Source of the DNA: Mytilisepta virgata
Lineage: Eukaryota > Mollusca > Bivalvia > Mytilida > Mytilidae
Length of the DNA: 64,000 bases
NCBI GenBank assembly: GCA_028015205.1
Contig: CM051514.1
Coordinates: forward strand, 41,618,150 to 41,682,149
Direction of reading: 5' to 3'
Shown here one piece after another: positions 14,357 to 23,321 of this stretch; the first letter of the stretch is position 1; every line of letters begins with the position of its first letter. A program made the position numbers and the translations under genes. The notes beneath the pieces are model-generated. The model was not told where the DNA came from. It made no database searches and worked only from the letters and a program-made list of their open reading frames with translations.

Positions 14357-17300
14357 AAAACATGAAAACTATGGATAACACAAACTCCCATCATAGTTAA
14401 GTTAGGTAAGGGGAAAATTAAATATTTAAAACTGTTTTCCAAATTTTTATCACATATTATTATTATTCCTTTTATATATATCAGTTTGTACTTTGTTTTA
14501 GTTTTAAAACTATACATTAAGACATCTTTCACTTATAATGTACATTATTGTCTGAAATGAGTTCAAAATGGATGATACAGTACTGGTAGTAAACGGAAAC
14601 AAACTTGTTCAATTTTTCAGTGACATATATTTTACATTTTCAGACGTCTGAGATGCAAAAGAAATATAATACACATTAATCTCTTTACATCCTTTGTGTT
14701 GAGAGCGTCTATTTCCTTTATGAAGGAAAACTTGTTGGTTCATGGAACTGGTTTCCCGTCTGATGTTCGTACAATCAATGGCAAATTACAATTTATAGAG
14801 GAAGGAACAGTACGTAATATTTCCGTATAAGCAGTAAATATTGGATTTAACTTGATTTTCTTGTATCTAGCTCATACTGATAACAACTCATTATTCTAAC
14901 TTAAGGAGTATTCTTGAAGGGTATATTTAATATTGTTTGATTAACTGGGGACATCGAACCAGGACATCCATATCAGCACGGGCCTGGTAATTGTTGAATG
15001 CTGTCACGGGATGCAATTGATATAATTAAACATTTTATCGAGGCCGTAGTCAAGTTCTTACAATATTATGTTAACAAAGAAATTGGCAAGGGGTATGGGT
15101 ACAACTAAAGATCACGGGCCTAGGCGAGAGGGGGGTGAGGGGTGGGCGAAGTCAATCAGGAGGGTCAAAAAGATAGAAAAATAATTCAAGCTTATTGTCA
15201 AAGTACTTTACGATAAGGATTTCAGCAGCGTTCTAAACATCCATTCAGTATCTATATGCATACTTGGCGTAGTTACTTGTCTTCATTCTAGCGTAAACAG
15301 ATAATGAGAAGAAATTCCAGACAGTAGTTTCACGACCCGCACACGACCCAGCTTCTTGTATTAACATTTACTTATGGTTTCAAACCGTCCCAAGATTTTC
15401 AAGATTTTATTATACACTCACACAGCATTACACTGTTACAAGAGGCAACGAAAATATACAACATTAATATAATGATGGACAAGGCACGGTGATAAACTAA
15501 CCTAATAATTAGCTATAATACTATACATACATGAAATGTTTAACGACAAACCGAACACGTACATCGTATTGTATCAAAAAAAAACAAACAAACAAACAAA
15601 CAAACAAAAAAAAACAAAAAACAAAAAACAAAAAACAAAAATTAAGAGCTCCATGATCAAATCAAGATCTAGTATAATTTTGGATTACTGTGTCGCAGTG
15701 AAACTGTATAAGTAAATACATATTAAAACAATTTATTAATTTTCTGGATGAAAATTGCCAAATTATTCAAAACTGTTTTATTACACAGAGATAAGATGCC
15801 CTTCAGTTTATCTGCTCTTGGGTGAGCGATGTAATATGATGGAATAAATTTTGTACGAATACGCTGTATATGTTCGTTTTGACACATAAATAGATAGTGA
15901 AATTCATCTCCAATTTGTCTGTTTTCGCAAAAGTCCCATATGTTTTTATTTCAGCATTGGGAATGTAAAGTATTCTTCACATTATTTCACTATATACTGG
16001 CAACAAACTATATGTGGATTTTAGTGGAAGGACTGTATCTCAATATGTTAATTAGTGTTGCGGTATTCTCAGAAAAAAGTGGAATAACATGGTTTGTCAT
16101 ATTTGGATGGGGTAAGTATCGATGGATTTGTGTTTGATTACAATTGCTATTGATGCCAAGTTATACATACTTTTCCATATTCTTGTTTCAAATTTTGTAG
16201 CATTTTAATTTTGAAATGACAGATTTGCGGAATAAATAGAGAATAATACATGGCAAAATCCGTATCACATGCTGTATCACCCCAAGGGCCTTTAGGCCCG
16301 AGAGTGATACGGCATGTGATACGAATTTTGTCATGTTTTATACGCTTTATCATATATATTTGAACAGGAGAGTATAATCACGTGACCTATATCATTTTAA
16401 GGGGGTGTGATAAAGAGGTGATGATATCGATATCATCACAGTAGAAAATACAGCTGACAATGTTCTTTCAGTATCGTATATGCAATTTTCCCTTATTTAG
16501 TACTATGTATAAGATAAATACAAATTCAATCATTACAATATTCTTTTGTCAAGTGCATAGAGGAATAATTGTATACAGAATTTGACTTTATTTTTAAGTG
16601 TCATTTTAGGAACTGGTACCAGTAAATCAATAAAATATTTCAGTTTTACTTTTTAGTTATAGTCGACCCTATCTATTCATTTTACTCACTAGTTGATATT
16701 GCAAGCTGATTTTCACATATTCAGTGTTCCCGAAGAGTGTTATTGGCTAGCCTGTTTGGGATATTTTACTGCCATAAGTTTGGGACACAAAGTTCAGCCT
16801 ACCCAATGACGCTTATTAAAAAATGCGCATGAAACATGAGTTATTTTTATTAAATAATTATGTTACTTTTTTAGGTTCACCAATAGTGTTTGTTGCTCCT
16901 TGGATTATTGTCAGAGCTGTTTGTGAGAACACATTGTAAGTATGAATATCTCCCATCAACATGATCAATAAGAACTAAGAAGGATATAGCTTTGACATCA
17001 ATTAAAATGTTTTCTCAATTAAAATTTCTGACTCTTGTACCGGTAAACTGCTGATTGTTTATAATGCTATAGTCGTTTTTAAAGATGGCTGTAGAAACTT
17101 GAGGTACTCTTTTTACAATACCTATAGGTTTTTGAATAAAAAACATATAGCCAAGAATTTCTATTATATTTTTTTAATAAGATGAATAATTGATATAGGG
17201 TAAAGGTAAGAATACTTGAATATAATACCAAAAATAATTGAAGAGCATTTTATTGCCATTTTTTACCTTAAAAATTGCTGATAAATCGTTATTTTTTAAA

Positions 17301-20300
17301 TGGAAGTTTATCTCTTGACTGAAGGTTTACAACAATGTTAATTTAAATTTAATAGCAGCTGATTCTATTTACTGATTGTAGATGCTGGAATACACATAAT
17401 AATCCGTGGTATTTCTGGATAATGAGAGGACCAATTGTTCTCTCTGTTGCGGTAAGTTCATGTTTCACTTATTTAGTTGAGGTTTCACGCCCTTTTCAGC
17501 ACATTTGGATATTTCGCGGCGGCCAGTTTTTATTGGTGGAGTACCCGGAGAGAACCACCGACCTTGGTACGAATATTGGCAATCCTTGTCAATTAAGATT
17601 GGAGTCGAACACCCACCCCAAGATCGGTGCGATTCGAACTTTTAGTCATGACGAACTACCTAGACCACTCGGCTAACGAGGTGCCTCGTTACGTTCATAT
17701 TATTTAGATTAGATGATTGATACGCTGTAAAAGATAATACCGTATAAGCCAATAAATGATAAGTATTTTATTTCATGTCCTAAATTTCGATAGTAGCCTC
17801 AAATTGATACTTTTAATTTACAAAAAGTTAAATTTTGTGAAAACTAAGGAACATCTCCCTTATACATAGCTTTATCCTTGCTTGTTATTGGCTTTACCCT
17901 TTTGGGTAGTTTTTGAATTTACACTGCAACGTTTTAGATTATCGTTTAAATAGTAAATTTTGTGAAAACTAAGGAGTATCTCCCTCATGCATAGCTCTGT
18001 CCTTAGATGGTTTTTGGTTTTACAGTTTTACAGCTTTTTTGGTTATTTTGGAATTTTGAATTTGCTGTTCAACTTTTTTTGGATTTTTGTTTTGGTTTTC
18101 AGCATATAAGGCCTTGAGTACAACTGATGAGTCGTAATTCGACGAAATGTGCACACCCGGTGTATCAAAATTGGTATCAAAGGAATGTGTTTGGTTTGCA
18201 ATATTATAGGCCTTGAGCTTATTATCACACGACGAGTCATTAGATGCTATAAATCTCTTACAGTAATTAACACATACCTCATATCCTAACATTTTCATAG
18301 AAAATGTCTGTTTTGATTCAACACATGAGATATATATTTCATGTCTAATCATTGCCCTTGTTCAAAAAATTATTTTTAATATTTCTTTGTTTCCTTTTTC
18401 AGATAAACTTCATTATTTTCCTCAACATTATACGAGTTTTATTTACTAAATTAACAGCATTTAATTCTTTTGAAACACAGAAATTCAGGTACAGGTATGT
18501 AGCATCTTATATTAATTATTCAAATTAAGGGATAACAAGAAAGGTCACTACCACACCAATAAACATTACCATTCGCTAAAAAGACATTAATGGAACAAAA
18601 TGCAAAACCAATAGGAAGGACATACACATTATTTGTGTTTTATGGATAACTCCGATTATTGTATTATTATCACATTCTGTCTTCGGAATATACACTGTTT
18701 AGCCATAAGTTCTGCTGAAGATGGTTCAATTGGCACGTACTGATACAAAATTGTAAAAGTTTTGAAAAAATAACTCCTGCATAGCACTATACTTAGACGG
18801 TTTTGTCATTACCCCTTTCGGTCATTTTGGCATTTGCTCTCCAGTGTTTGGCATTGTTGTTTTGGTTTTCAACATATTAGGCCTTGAGTACAACTGATGA
18901 GTAGTAAATTGACGAAATCTTCATATCTTGTGCATAGAAATTGGTATGAAATCTATTTAATTACATTATATTATTAGTTAAGCAATATTCCATAATATAC
19001 ATATTGATAGTTTTGAATAACTAGATGTGTCATGTAACTTTAGCAAATTTAATACTAATATACGAACACGTATATTCCAAATAAAAATGGCAAAATATTG
19101 TTTTTCAGGTTCTTTTTGTTTTTAAAGGGTTTGTAAATGCGAGAGGATATCATCAGATAATTTGCTTTAAAAATAAATACAGAATTGTGAAGTTTATCAT
19201 ACTTATTACATATATGATAAACATATAATTTATTTTATATCCATTACCACGATAAGACGTTTTTCGAGTTCTTCAAAAGGGAGTTTTACCATAATTTTAC
19301 TTACACTCTGATGATATCTACATGAAAAATAACTAACACCCTCTATGCATACTAACTCAAACAGCCTGCTATAGCACGTACTTCTCTTTTTGTTAGATTC
19401 TGCTTTATTCGCTTTTTTGCTTTTTAAAGTGTTTTTGTGCAACCTAGTACGTGTACATGTATTTTATATTTTTTTCTCAAATATATGTTAGTTATGTATT
19501 AAAAGTCATACTCAGATGTACAAATTTGCTCCAAGATAAACTAATAAAGAGGGTTACTGATATATTGTTTAATACGCAGTTTTTTCGTGTATTCTTGCTG
19601 AATGTGTTCGCTCTAATAACGTACTATACTTAAGACTGTTTGCTTTTGTTGAAATGCCAATTAAGTGTAGTTTTGCTTTATTTTTTATAAATATGAAAAG
19701 TTGATATTAAATTTTGCGCAAAAAGGCTTAAATACGACAATGAAGGAACTAAAAGTGTGAATAAGAAGTAATAAAGAACAAAACTCTTTACTTGTGAACA
19801 ATCTGGAATAAGTATTAGAAATTATATATACTGTACTGTGAGTTACACATGCCACTTACCAAATTTATTTACGGACATGTTAGCTCTTTTGCCATAAGGA
19901 CGAAAATTATATTTATAGCACAGATTTTGTGAAAAAATCATCATACACGTATTTACTAAAATTTTGAATCTTTGTTTACAGGAGATTAGCTAAATCAACC
20001 ATGGTTTTAATTCCGTTATTTGGAGTTCATTATATAGTATTCATAGGATTACCCGACCATGTCAATGAAAAGGCGGAGCTAGTGAAACTTTATTTTGAAA
20101 TGTTCTTTAATTCCATTCAAGTAAGTAATAGTGTTTATTTAAGATTTTTCATAAAGCTAACACAAAAAAGAAAACTTTTTAACATGTGTTTAAAAATCAT
20201 ATGCATCGGAGTAATTTATTGTGGGAAATAGACTATAGGTCACTTGAGGTATAATTCCTTTGATCTCTACCTGAACACCATTCCCACTTAGCCAAAATCA

Positions 20301-21525
20301 TGAAATTTCAGAGTTTGGGGCTAAGTGGGAATAAACCGAGTAAAAACCTCTTTCATCCTTAATCCATGTGGAAAGGTCATGTGTTTAATAATATTGTACA
20401 TTCATCTATTCCCATACTGCGTACACATAGTTACTTTTGTTTAAAACAACTATATTGTTGTAATTGTTGTAATTGTATTTGTGGAATAATTGAAAAATGA
20501 AAAGCCACAAATATAAACTGATAACCTAAATTTGCGAAGAAATAAAAAAAAAATAGGAAGTGAAAGAGGGTGAAAGAAGTTGTGAAAAAAAAAATTAAAA
20601 ACCCAAATTTTCATGGAGGGTAAATGAGGGCCAAAGAAGTTGTGAAGATGGAAGAAGTTCAGTAATAATAAAAATTTTATGGGTGCTGAAAGAGGGCGAA
20701 ATAAGTTGTGAAGAAATGGAAAAAAAAACAATTTAAATCGATTGCGAATGAAGGCAAAAGTAGTTATGAAGAAGTGAATTTTTTTCTCATGAATCGTGAA
20801 TGAGGGCGAAAGAAGTTGTGAAAAAATAATAAAAAAAATAATGGATATTGAATGAGGGCGGAAGCAGTCGTGAAAAAATGACAATGACAAACAATTATAA
20901 TCGATGACGAATGAGGACGAAAGAAATTATCAAAAAAAGAGAAAAAAAAACAAAAAACAATTCTCATGCAAGGTGAATAAGGGCCAAATAATTGTGAAGA
21001 AATGAAAAAAAAACCCACTTAATGGAAGATGAATGAAGGCGAAAAAAATTATGTATTATTTGTATTTTAAGGGATTCGTGGTAGCTTTACTGTTCTGCTT
21101 TCTGAATGGAGAGGTAAGTCTTTGGTGTTCTCACAGTAGAACTGACATGTTATTCCTATTGGATTGATGATATTTACAGTCTGATATATACGTATTTGAT
21201 TAGGTAAATATAGAGTTATAAATTTTTCGCGGCTATTAACTATTAAGTCGAGACAGTCAATTAATCAAATTGTGTCATCTAACTTGAGTTTTCATCGATT
21301 CTTGGAAATTGGAGAAGTCATACCGGAAGTAAAACTGGTATCATAATGTTTATTGAGTTACACTGCGTAATTACCCCTTGAAAGCAGTGGTATCCAGTAT
21401 CCGAACAGTTACTTGCCAGTTTATTATCATCTTTAAGAGAGTATAATGTACATGTAAATAGATATAATATGTAAGATATATTACAAGGCAAAAAATGTTA
21501 ATATGAGAAATATTAAGATGAATAA

Positions 21526-21557
<32 letters not shown>

Positions 21558-21954
21558 ATAGGTTTAAAAGGGAAATAAATACATTTTATATTCTAAATTG
21601 CAGAATGTTTAAACATATGAAATTTTTTAGGTGCAAATGGAAATACAGAAAAGTTGGAAACGATTCCGATTATCACATGGTAGAAGTTCATTACGATGTC
21701 ATCGTGACACTATGATGTCATATATGTCACGTGGACGAGAATCTGTTGAATCTAATTCAAATTCATCAAGAGAAAATCGAAATACTCCAGATACTGAAAT
21801 GAAGCTACTGAATAATAGAAACGTTCCGAATGATCTCAACGAAAATCATAAAAGTAACGGGCATGTACACTTTCAAGAGGAATCTCAACCAATGATTATA
21901 CAGCATGCAAATAAGTCTGACTGCTTCAAATATAAATCAGGGCCTAATGATTGA
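10479..21954 (+). CDS. PTHR: Receptor A: PTH-receptor-like class B GPCR, 13 coding exons, complete
   Basis: Spliced CDS: 10479-10532, 11233-11332, 12541-12651, 13392-13519, 14036-14130, 14644-14809, 15955-16111, 16875-16935, 17382-17451, 18403-18494, 19982-20120, 21072-21113, 21631-21954. The sum is 1539 nt, giving 512 residues; all introns are GT-AG and phases agree. Residues 1-18 form a signal peptide; 19-131 are the hormone-binding ectodomain with six cysteines and N-glycosylation sequons (NQT, NDS, NGT, NLS); seven TM segments follow to about 402, then a 107-residue cytoplasmic tail. PTHR-type signatures seen: [28 protein letters not shown] with [36 protein letters not shown]. Class B polar-network residues are H173, E243 and T351, with F399 where tyrosine is usual. 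The family binds peptide hormones and signals mainly through Gs at the plasma membrane; the ligand is not shown by sequence. An upstream 5' UTR exon is likely, because the ATG lies 5 nt after an acceptor. Calcitonin/DH31-type receptors are the main alternative and fit less well. Confidence 0.92.
11233..11332 (+). CDS. PTHR: Receptor A exon 2: N-terminal ectodomain helix and first Cys
   Basis: 100 nt, phase 0 in and phase 1 out, donor ATG|GTAGGG. It encodes [13 protein letters not shown] followed by ANQTCQEQ, the first ectodomain cysteine beside an NQT sequon. The exon was found by its match to receptor B exon 2 ([17 protein letters not shown]). The following intron (11333-12540) contains a truncated dispersed repeat at 11741-11775 and a TIR element at 11776-12150. 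Confidence 0.88.
11741..11775 (-). repeat. Truncated copy of the CTGATGAGTC dispersed repeat
   Basis: On the minus strand it reads AGGCCTTGTACACAACTGAT followed by GAGTCGTAAATC, then breaks off. It abuts the TIR element at 11776. Confidence 0.7.
11776..12150. mobile_element. TIR element (MITE-like), related to 7569-7952
   Basis: Terminal inverted repeats TTAAGGATGCTCGCTGGTC and TTAAGGATAATCGCTGGTC (17 of 19 identical) enclose 375 bp without coding capacity, inside receptor A intron 2. Confidence 0.82.
12541..12651 (+). CDS. PTHR: Receptor A exon 3: hormone-receptor domain core
   Basis: 111 nt. It encodes [19 protein letters not shown] and then [10 protein letters not shown], which supply ectodomain cysteines 2 to 4 and the W-D-x-x-x-CWP signature of the HRM domain. 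Acceptor TTTTACAG, donor GAAG|GTAGTA. The intron 12652-13391 carries a retroelement 3'-tail fragment at 12793-13053. Confidence 0.93.
12793..13053 (+). mobile_element. Retroelement 3'-tail fragment
   Basis: Matches the non-coding tail seen after the RT remnants: CTCCACCGATTTGTGACTAC, GGAGCAGGAACTGC, GCACCTGGGTTCACTCC, TTTATTTGTTGTGCTTGTGG. It lies in receptor A intron 3. The coding part has been lost. Confidence 0.75.
13392..13519 (+). CDS. PTHR: Receptor A exon 4: end of ectodomain
   Basis: 128 nt. It encodes [19 protein letters not shown] followed by [11 protein letters not shown], giving cysteines 5 and 6, the conserved G-T-W and two sequons. Acceptor TTACAG, donor ATG|GTAAGC, phase 0. 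Intron 13520-14035 shows nothing recognisable. Confidence 0.93.
14036..14130 (+). CDS. PTHR: Receptor A exon 5: TM1
   Basis: 95 nt encoding [19 protein letters not shown] and the rest of TM1 (about residues 137-162). Acceptor TTTGTAG, donor TTTCAG|GTATGG, phase 2. The intron 14131-14643 contains an A-rich purine tract at 14326-14360. Confidence 0.92.
14326..14360. repeat. A-rich simple tract
   Basis: Runs of A broken by single G residues in receptor A intron 5. Confidence 0.8.
14644..14809 (+). CDS. PTHR: Receptor A exon 6: intracellular loop 1, TM2, extracellular loop 1
   Basis: 166 nt. It encodes [20 protein letters not shown] and a long loop ending QFIEEGT. H173 is the class B position equivalent to His223 of human PTH1R. 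Acceptor TTTTCAG, donor ACA|GTACGT. Intron 14810-15954 has an A-rich CAAA tract at 15575-15642 and otherwise nothing clear. Confidence 0.93.
15575..15642. repeat. CAAA / CAAAAAA simple repeat
   Basis: (CAAA)n passing into (CAAAAAA)n in receptor A intron 6. The local SINE family also has a CAAA tail, but I see no SINE body beside it. Confidence 0.85.
15955..16111 (+). CDS. PTHR: Receptor A exon 7: TM3, intracellular loop 2, start of TM4
   Basis: 157 nt. It encodes HWECKVFF (C222, the TM3 cysteine that pairs with loop 2), [15 protein letters not shown] (E243 of the polar network) and [15 protein letters not shown]. Acceptor TTATTTCAG, donor TGGG|GTAAGT. The intron 16112-16874 contains a perfect foldback at 16256-16329. 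Confidence 0.95.
16256..16329. repeat. Compact hairpin
   Basis: CGTATCACATGCTGTATCAC pairs with GTGATACGGCATGTGATACG; flanking AAAAT and ATTTT extend the stem, and a secondary GGGCC/GGCCC pairing lies in the loop. In receptor A intron 7. Confidence 0.85.
16875..16935 (+). CDS. PTHR: Receptor A exon 8: TM4 and extracellular loop 2
   Basis: 61 nt encoding [20 protein letters not shown]287 is an extra cysteine absent from receptor B. Acceptor TTTTTAG, donor CATT|GTAAGT, phase 2. Intron 16936-17381 shows nothing recognisable. Confidence 0.92.
17382..17451 (+). CDS. PTHR: Receptor A exon 9: loop-2 Cys and start of TM5
   Basis: 70 nt encoding [18 protein letters not shown] then IVLSVA. C292 is the conserved loop-2 cysteine. 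Donor GCG|GTAAGT at 17452. A SINE begins a few bases into the intron (17452-18402), which also holds dispersed repeat copies at about 17830-18185. Confidence 0.93.
17462..17692 (-). mobile_element. tRNA-derived SINE, antisense in receptor A intron 9
   Basis: Read on the minus strand it starts with a tRNA-like head: TAGCCGAGTGGTCTAGG (box A region) and GTTCGAATC (box B), followed by the family body ATTGACAAGGATTGCCAAT and AACTGGCCGCCGCGAAAT. The same family occurs at 35670-35949 and 41210-41416. A possible target duplication GTTCAT flanks it (17456-17461 and 17693-17698). The CAAA tail is not preserved. Its edge lies within about 10 bp of the exon 9 donor. Confidence 0.85.
17830..18185 (+). 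repeat. CTGATGAGTC dispersed repeat, about two nested copies
   Basis: Landmarks: AAACTAAGGAACATCTCCCT (17838) and AAACTAAGGAGTATCTCCCT (17964), TTGGTTTTCAGCATATAAGG, CTTGAGTACAACTGATGAGT, then GACGAAATGTGCACACCC and TTGGTATCAAA. Further copies lie at 18770-18960, 51330-51600, 51655-51790, 57281-57490 and 63668-63716. The catalytic-core-like segment is at 18124-18066+0, that is 18124 to 18166. Confidence 0.8.
18403..18494 (+). CDS. PTHR: Receptor A exon 10: TM5 and intracellular loop 3
   Basis: 92 nt encoding [20 protein letters not shown] and [10 protein letters not shown], very like the PTHR segment N-F-I-L-F-I-N-I-V-R-V-L. Acceptor CTTTTTCAG, donor ACAG|GTATGT. The intron 18495-19981 has one repeat copy at about 18770-18960 and otherwise nothing clear. 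Confidence 0.93.
18770..18960 (+). repeat. CTGATGAGTC dispersed repeat copy
   Basis: Same landmarks as the intron 9 copy (GGTTTTCAACATATTAGGCC, CAACTGATGAGTAG, TTGGTATGAAA), with changes in the GTC and GAC stem-like triplets. Confidence 0.75.
19982..20120 (+). CDS. PTHR: Receptor A exon 11: TM6, loop 3 and start of TM7
   Basis: 139 nt encoding [20 protein letters not shown] followed by [21 protein letters not shown]351 corresponds to Thr410 of human PTH1R. Receptor B differs at only two of the 46 residues. Acceptor TTTACAG, donor CAA|GTAAGT. The intron 20121-21071 holds a foldback (20281-20331) and a minisatellite (20555-21050). Confidence 0.95.
20281..20331. repeat. Short perfect inverted repeat
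   Basis: TTCCCACTTAGCC (20281-20293) and GGCTAAGTGGGAA (20319-20331) are perfect complements around a 25-nt loop. Confidence 0.85.
20555..21050 (+). repeat. Degenerate minisatellite next to exon 12
   Basis: Nine recognisable units of the type GAATGAGGGCGAAAGAAGTT, spaced about 49-65 bp, separated by A-rich spacers (near 20558, 20622, 20686, 20744, 20800, 20849, 20907, 20972, 21029). The last unit ends about 20 nt before the exon 12 acceptor. Long minus-strand frames here are only translations of the repeat. Confidence 0.88.
21072..21113 (+). CDS. PTHR: Receptor A exon 12: 42-nt TM7 micro-exon
   Basis: Fourteen codons, [15 protein letters not shown] 42-nt exon at this point of TM7 is a known feature of class B receptor genes. 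F399 stands where most family members have tyrosine. Acceptor TATTTTAAG, donor GAG|GTAAGT. Intron 21114-21630 contains an (AAAT)n microsatellite. Confidence 0.93.
21525..21560. repeat. (AAAT)n microsatellite
   Basis: Uninterrupted AAAT units in receptor A intron 12, about 70 bp before exon 13. Confidence 0.95.
21631..21954 (+). CDS. PTHR: Receptor A exon 13: cytoplasmic tail and stop
   Basis: 324 nt including TGA. It begins [14 protein letters not shown] (helix 8) and runs into a Ser/Asn-rich tail containing [29 protein letters not shown] and a terminal GPND. Acceptor TTTTTTAG. The same blocks occur in the same columns in receptor B. Confidence 0.93.
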   Translation: MQMEIQKSWKRFRLSHGRSSLRCHRDTMMSYMSRGRESVESNSNSSRENRNTPDTEMKLLNNRNVPNDLNENHKSNGHVHFQEESQPMIIQHANKSDCFKYKSGPND

Positions 21955-22598
21955 GAAAATTTTATTTTTGGATAGAGTGACACATTTGATATCGTTATAA
22001 GACATGTTACTCTATAGGCTAGTCCCGAGAGGAAAAATACAAAAGATGAGAGGTCTTTAAAATCAAACGATGAAAACGTACATGTAAAACTTGGGTACAA
22101 ATTGTTATTTAAAAGAAAAATTGATGGCAATCAAACAAAGAGTAGCAAACAGCTGTACTATTTTTTGTAATGTAACGAATTTCTAACATGTTGAATGGAA
22201 CAAAGTATAAATATTTTGCAGTGCACCAAAACATGTACCACAAACTACGGTTACCATTCGTTTCGAAAAACATTATTAATGTCAGACTTGTACTACGACG
22301 GAACTAAAGTTAAATAGTATTTGTTATCTTCTCGTTTTTTTTATTTACTTTGTTCCAGATTTACTTTTGAGAGTGTTTATGATGATCATTTGTGCTAATG
22401 TACATGTATATGAATTTAAATTGTGACTTGACCTTTGTGTTTTTCAAAGGTATCATATTTTATGATTACTATTTTGCCACGCGCAAGAATTTCTTCTGAA
22501 TATAAGACATAAAAGTTTTCCCATATAAATTACCGCAACAACGTTGCTTGCTGAAATGCTGAAAAGAGCATATTCATGACGCTAAGCTAAATAACAGC

Positions 22599-22604
22599 AA
22601 TAAA
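22599..22604 (+). other. Candidate polyadenylation signal of receptor A
   Basis: An AATAAA hexamer about 645 nt after the stop codon of receptor A. It is the first one I found downstream, but in AT-rich DNA a single hexamer is weak evidence. Confidence 0.35.
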
Positions 22605-23321
22605 AGAGATTTATTTTGTTCTTTAGAGGTAGTGAGTGTAAAGAAAATGTAGCATTAAAGCTATTCTGTCTTCCTTTATTACATGCCATTGAAGCGTCAT
22701 TATTTCATCCTGTCTGTATTTCAGAACTTGTCGAGCATTCTAAAGACAAATGTAAAAACATATTGTTTCAAGTAAATATAAAACCTAGAAAAATATTCAT
22801 TTTAGACGAGAGTCAACTGTACTTGAAAGATTGATCTTTTCACGTCTGGTCTATGTTCAAATATGATAAAATTGTGATGTTTTTACAATTCATTTGACGG
22901 CAAAAATCATTTTCTGGTTGACCTTTTCCTATTCTAATCACAATACATGTACTAGAAAACCGAAAAGATAGAGGATAATTCCTATTGTGTTATAAACTAT
23001 TGCTTTTTTCTGTTACTGATTAGTTATAGCCTGACATTACTGATGTATACAAGATTTATCAATTACAAAAGACATAGTTTCATGATAAATTGGATTCGAT
23101 TATACGATTGTCACAATAAAGAAGACAAGACTCGACAATTACTTCATTTAAATTTAAATTAAAAAAATTTACACACAGTATTGTGATGTTTTGATTGATT
23201 TATAATGTTTGTGTTTATATTAAATTTCCTCCTTTACGAATAAAGATTCTTTAAAAAAAAAGGCAGAATAAACAGAGAGCGGATGGTTGACAGTTGTACG
23301 CACCAAAACCATCGTGTTACA

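Noticed and set aside
16147..16353. Minus-strand frame across the intron 7 hairpin
   Set aside because: The frame is created by the palindrome; no family or splice context.
17422..17676. 84-codon plus-strand frame after exon 9
   Set aside because: It is exon 9 read past its GTAAGT donor into the antisense SINE.
20450..21018. Long minus-strand frames rich in F, H, P and S
   Set aside because: They are translations of the minisatellite units; the repeated [10 protein letters not shown] pattern follows the DNA period.
22616..22834. 72-codon frame downstream of receptor A
   Set aside because: It probably lies in or just past the 3' UTR, with no recognisable family and AT-driven composition.
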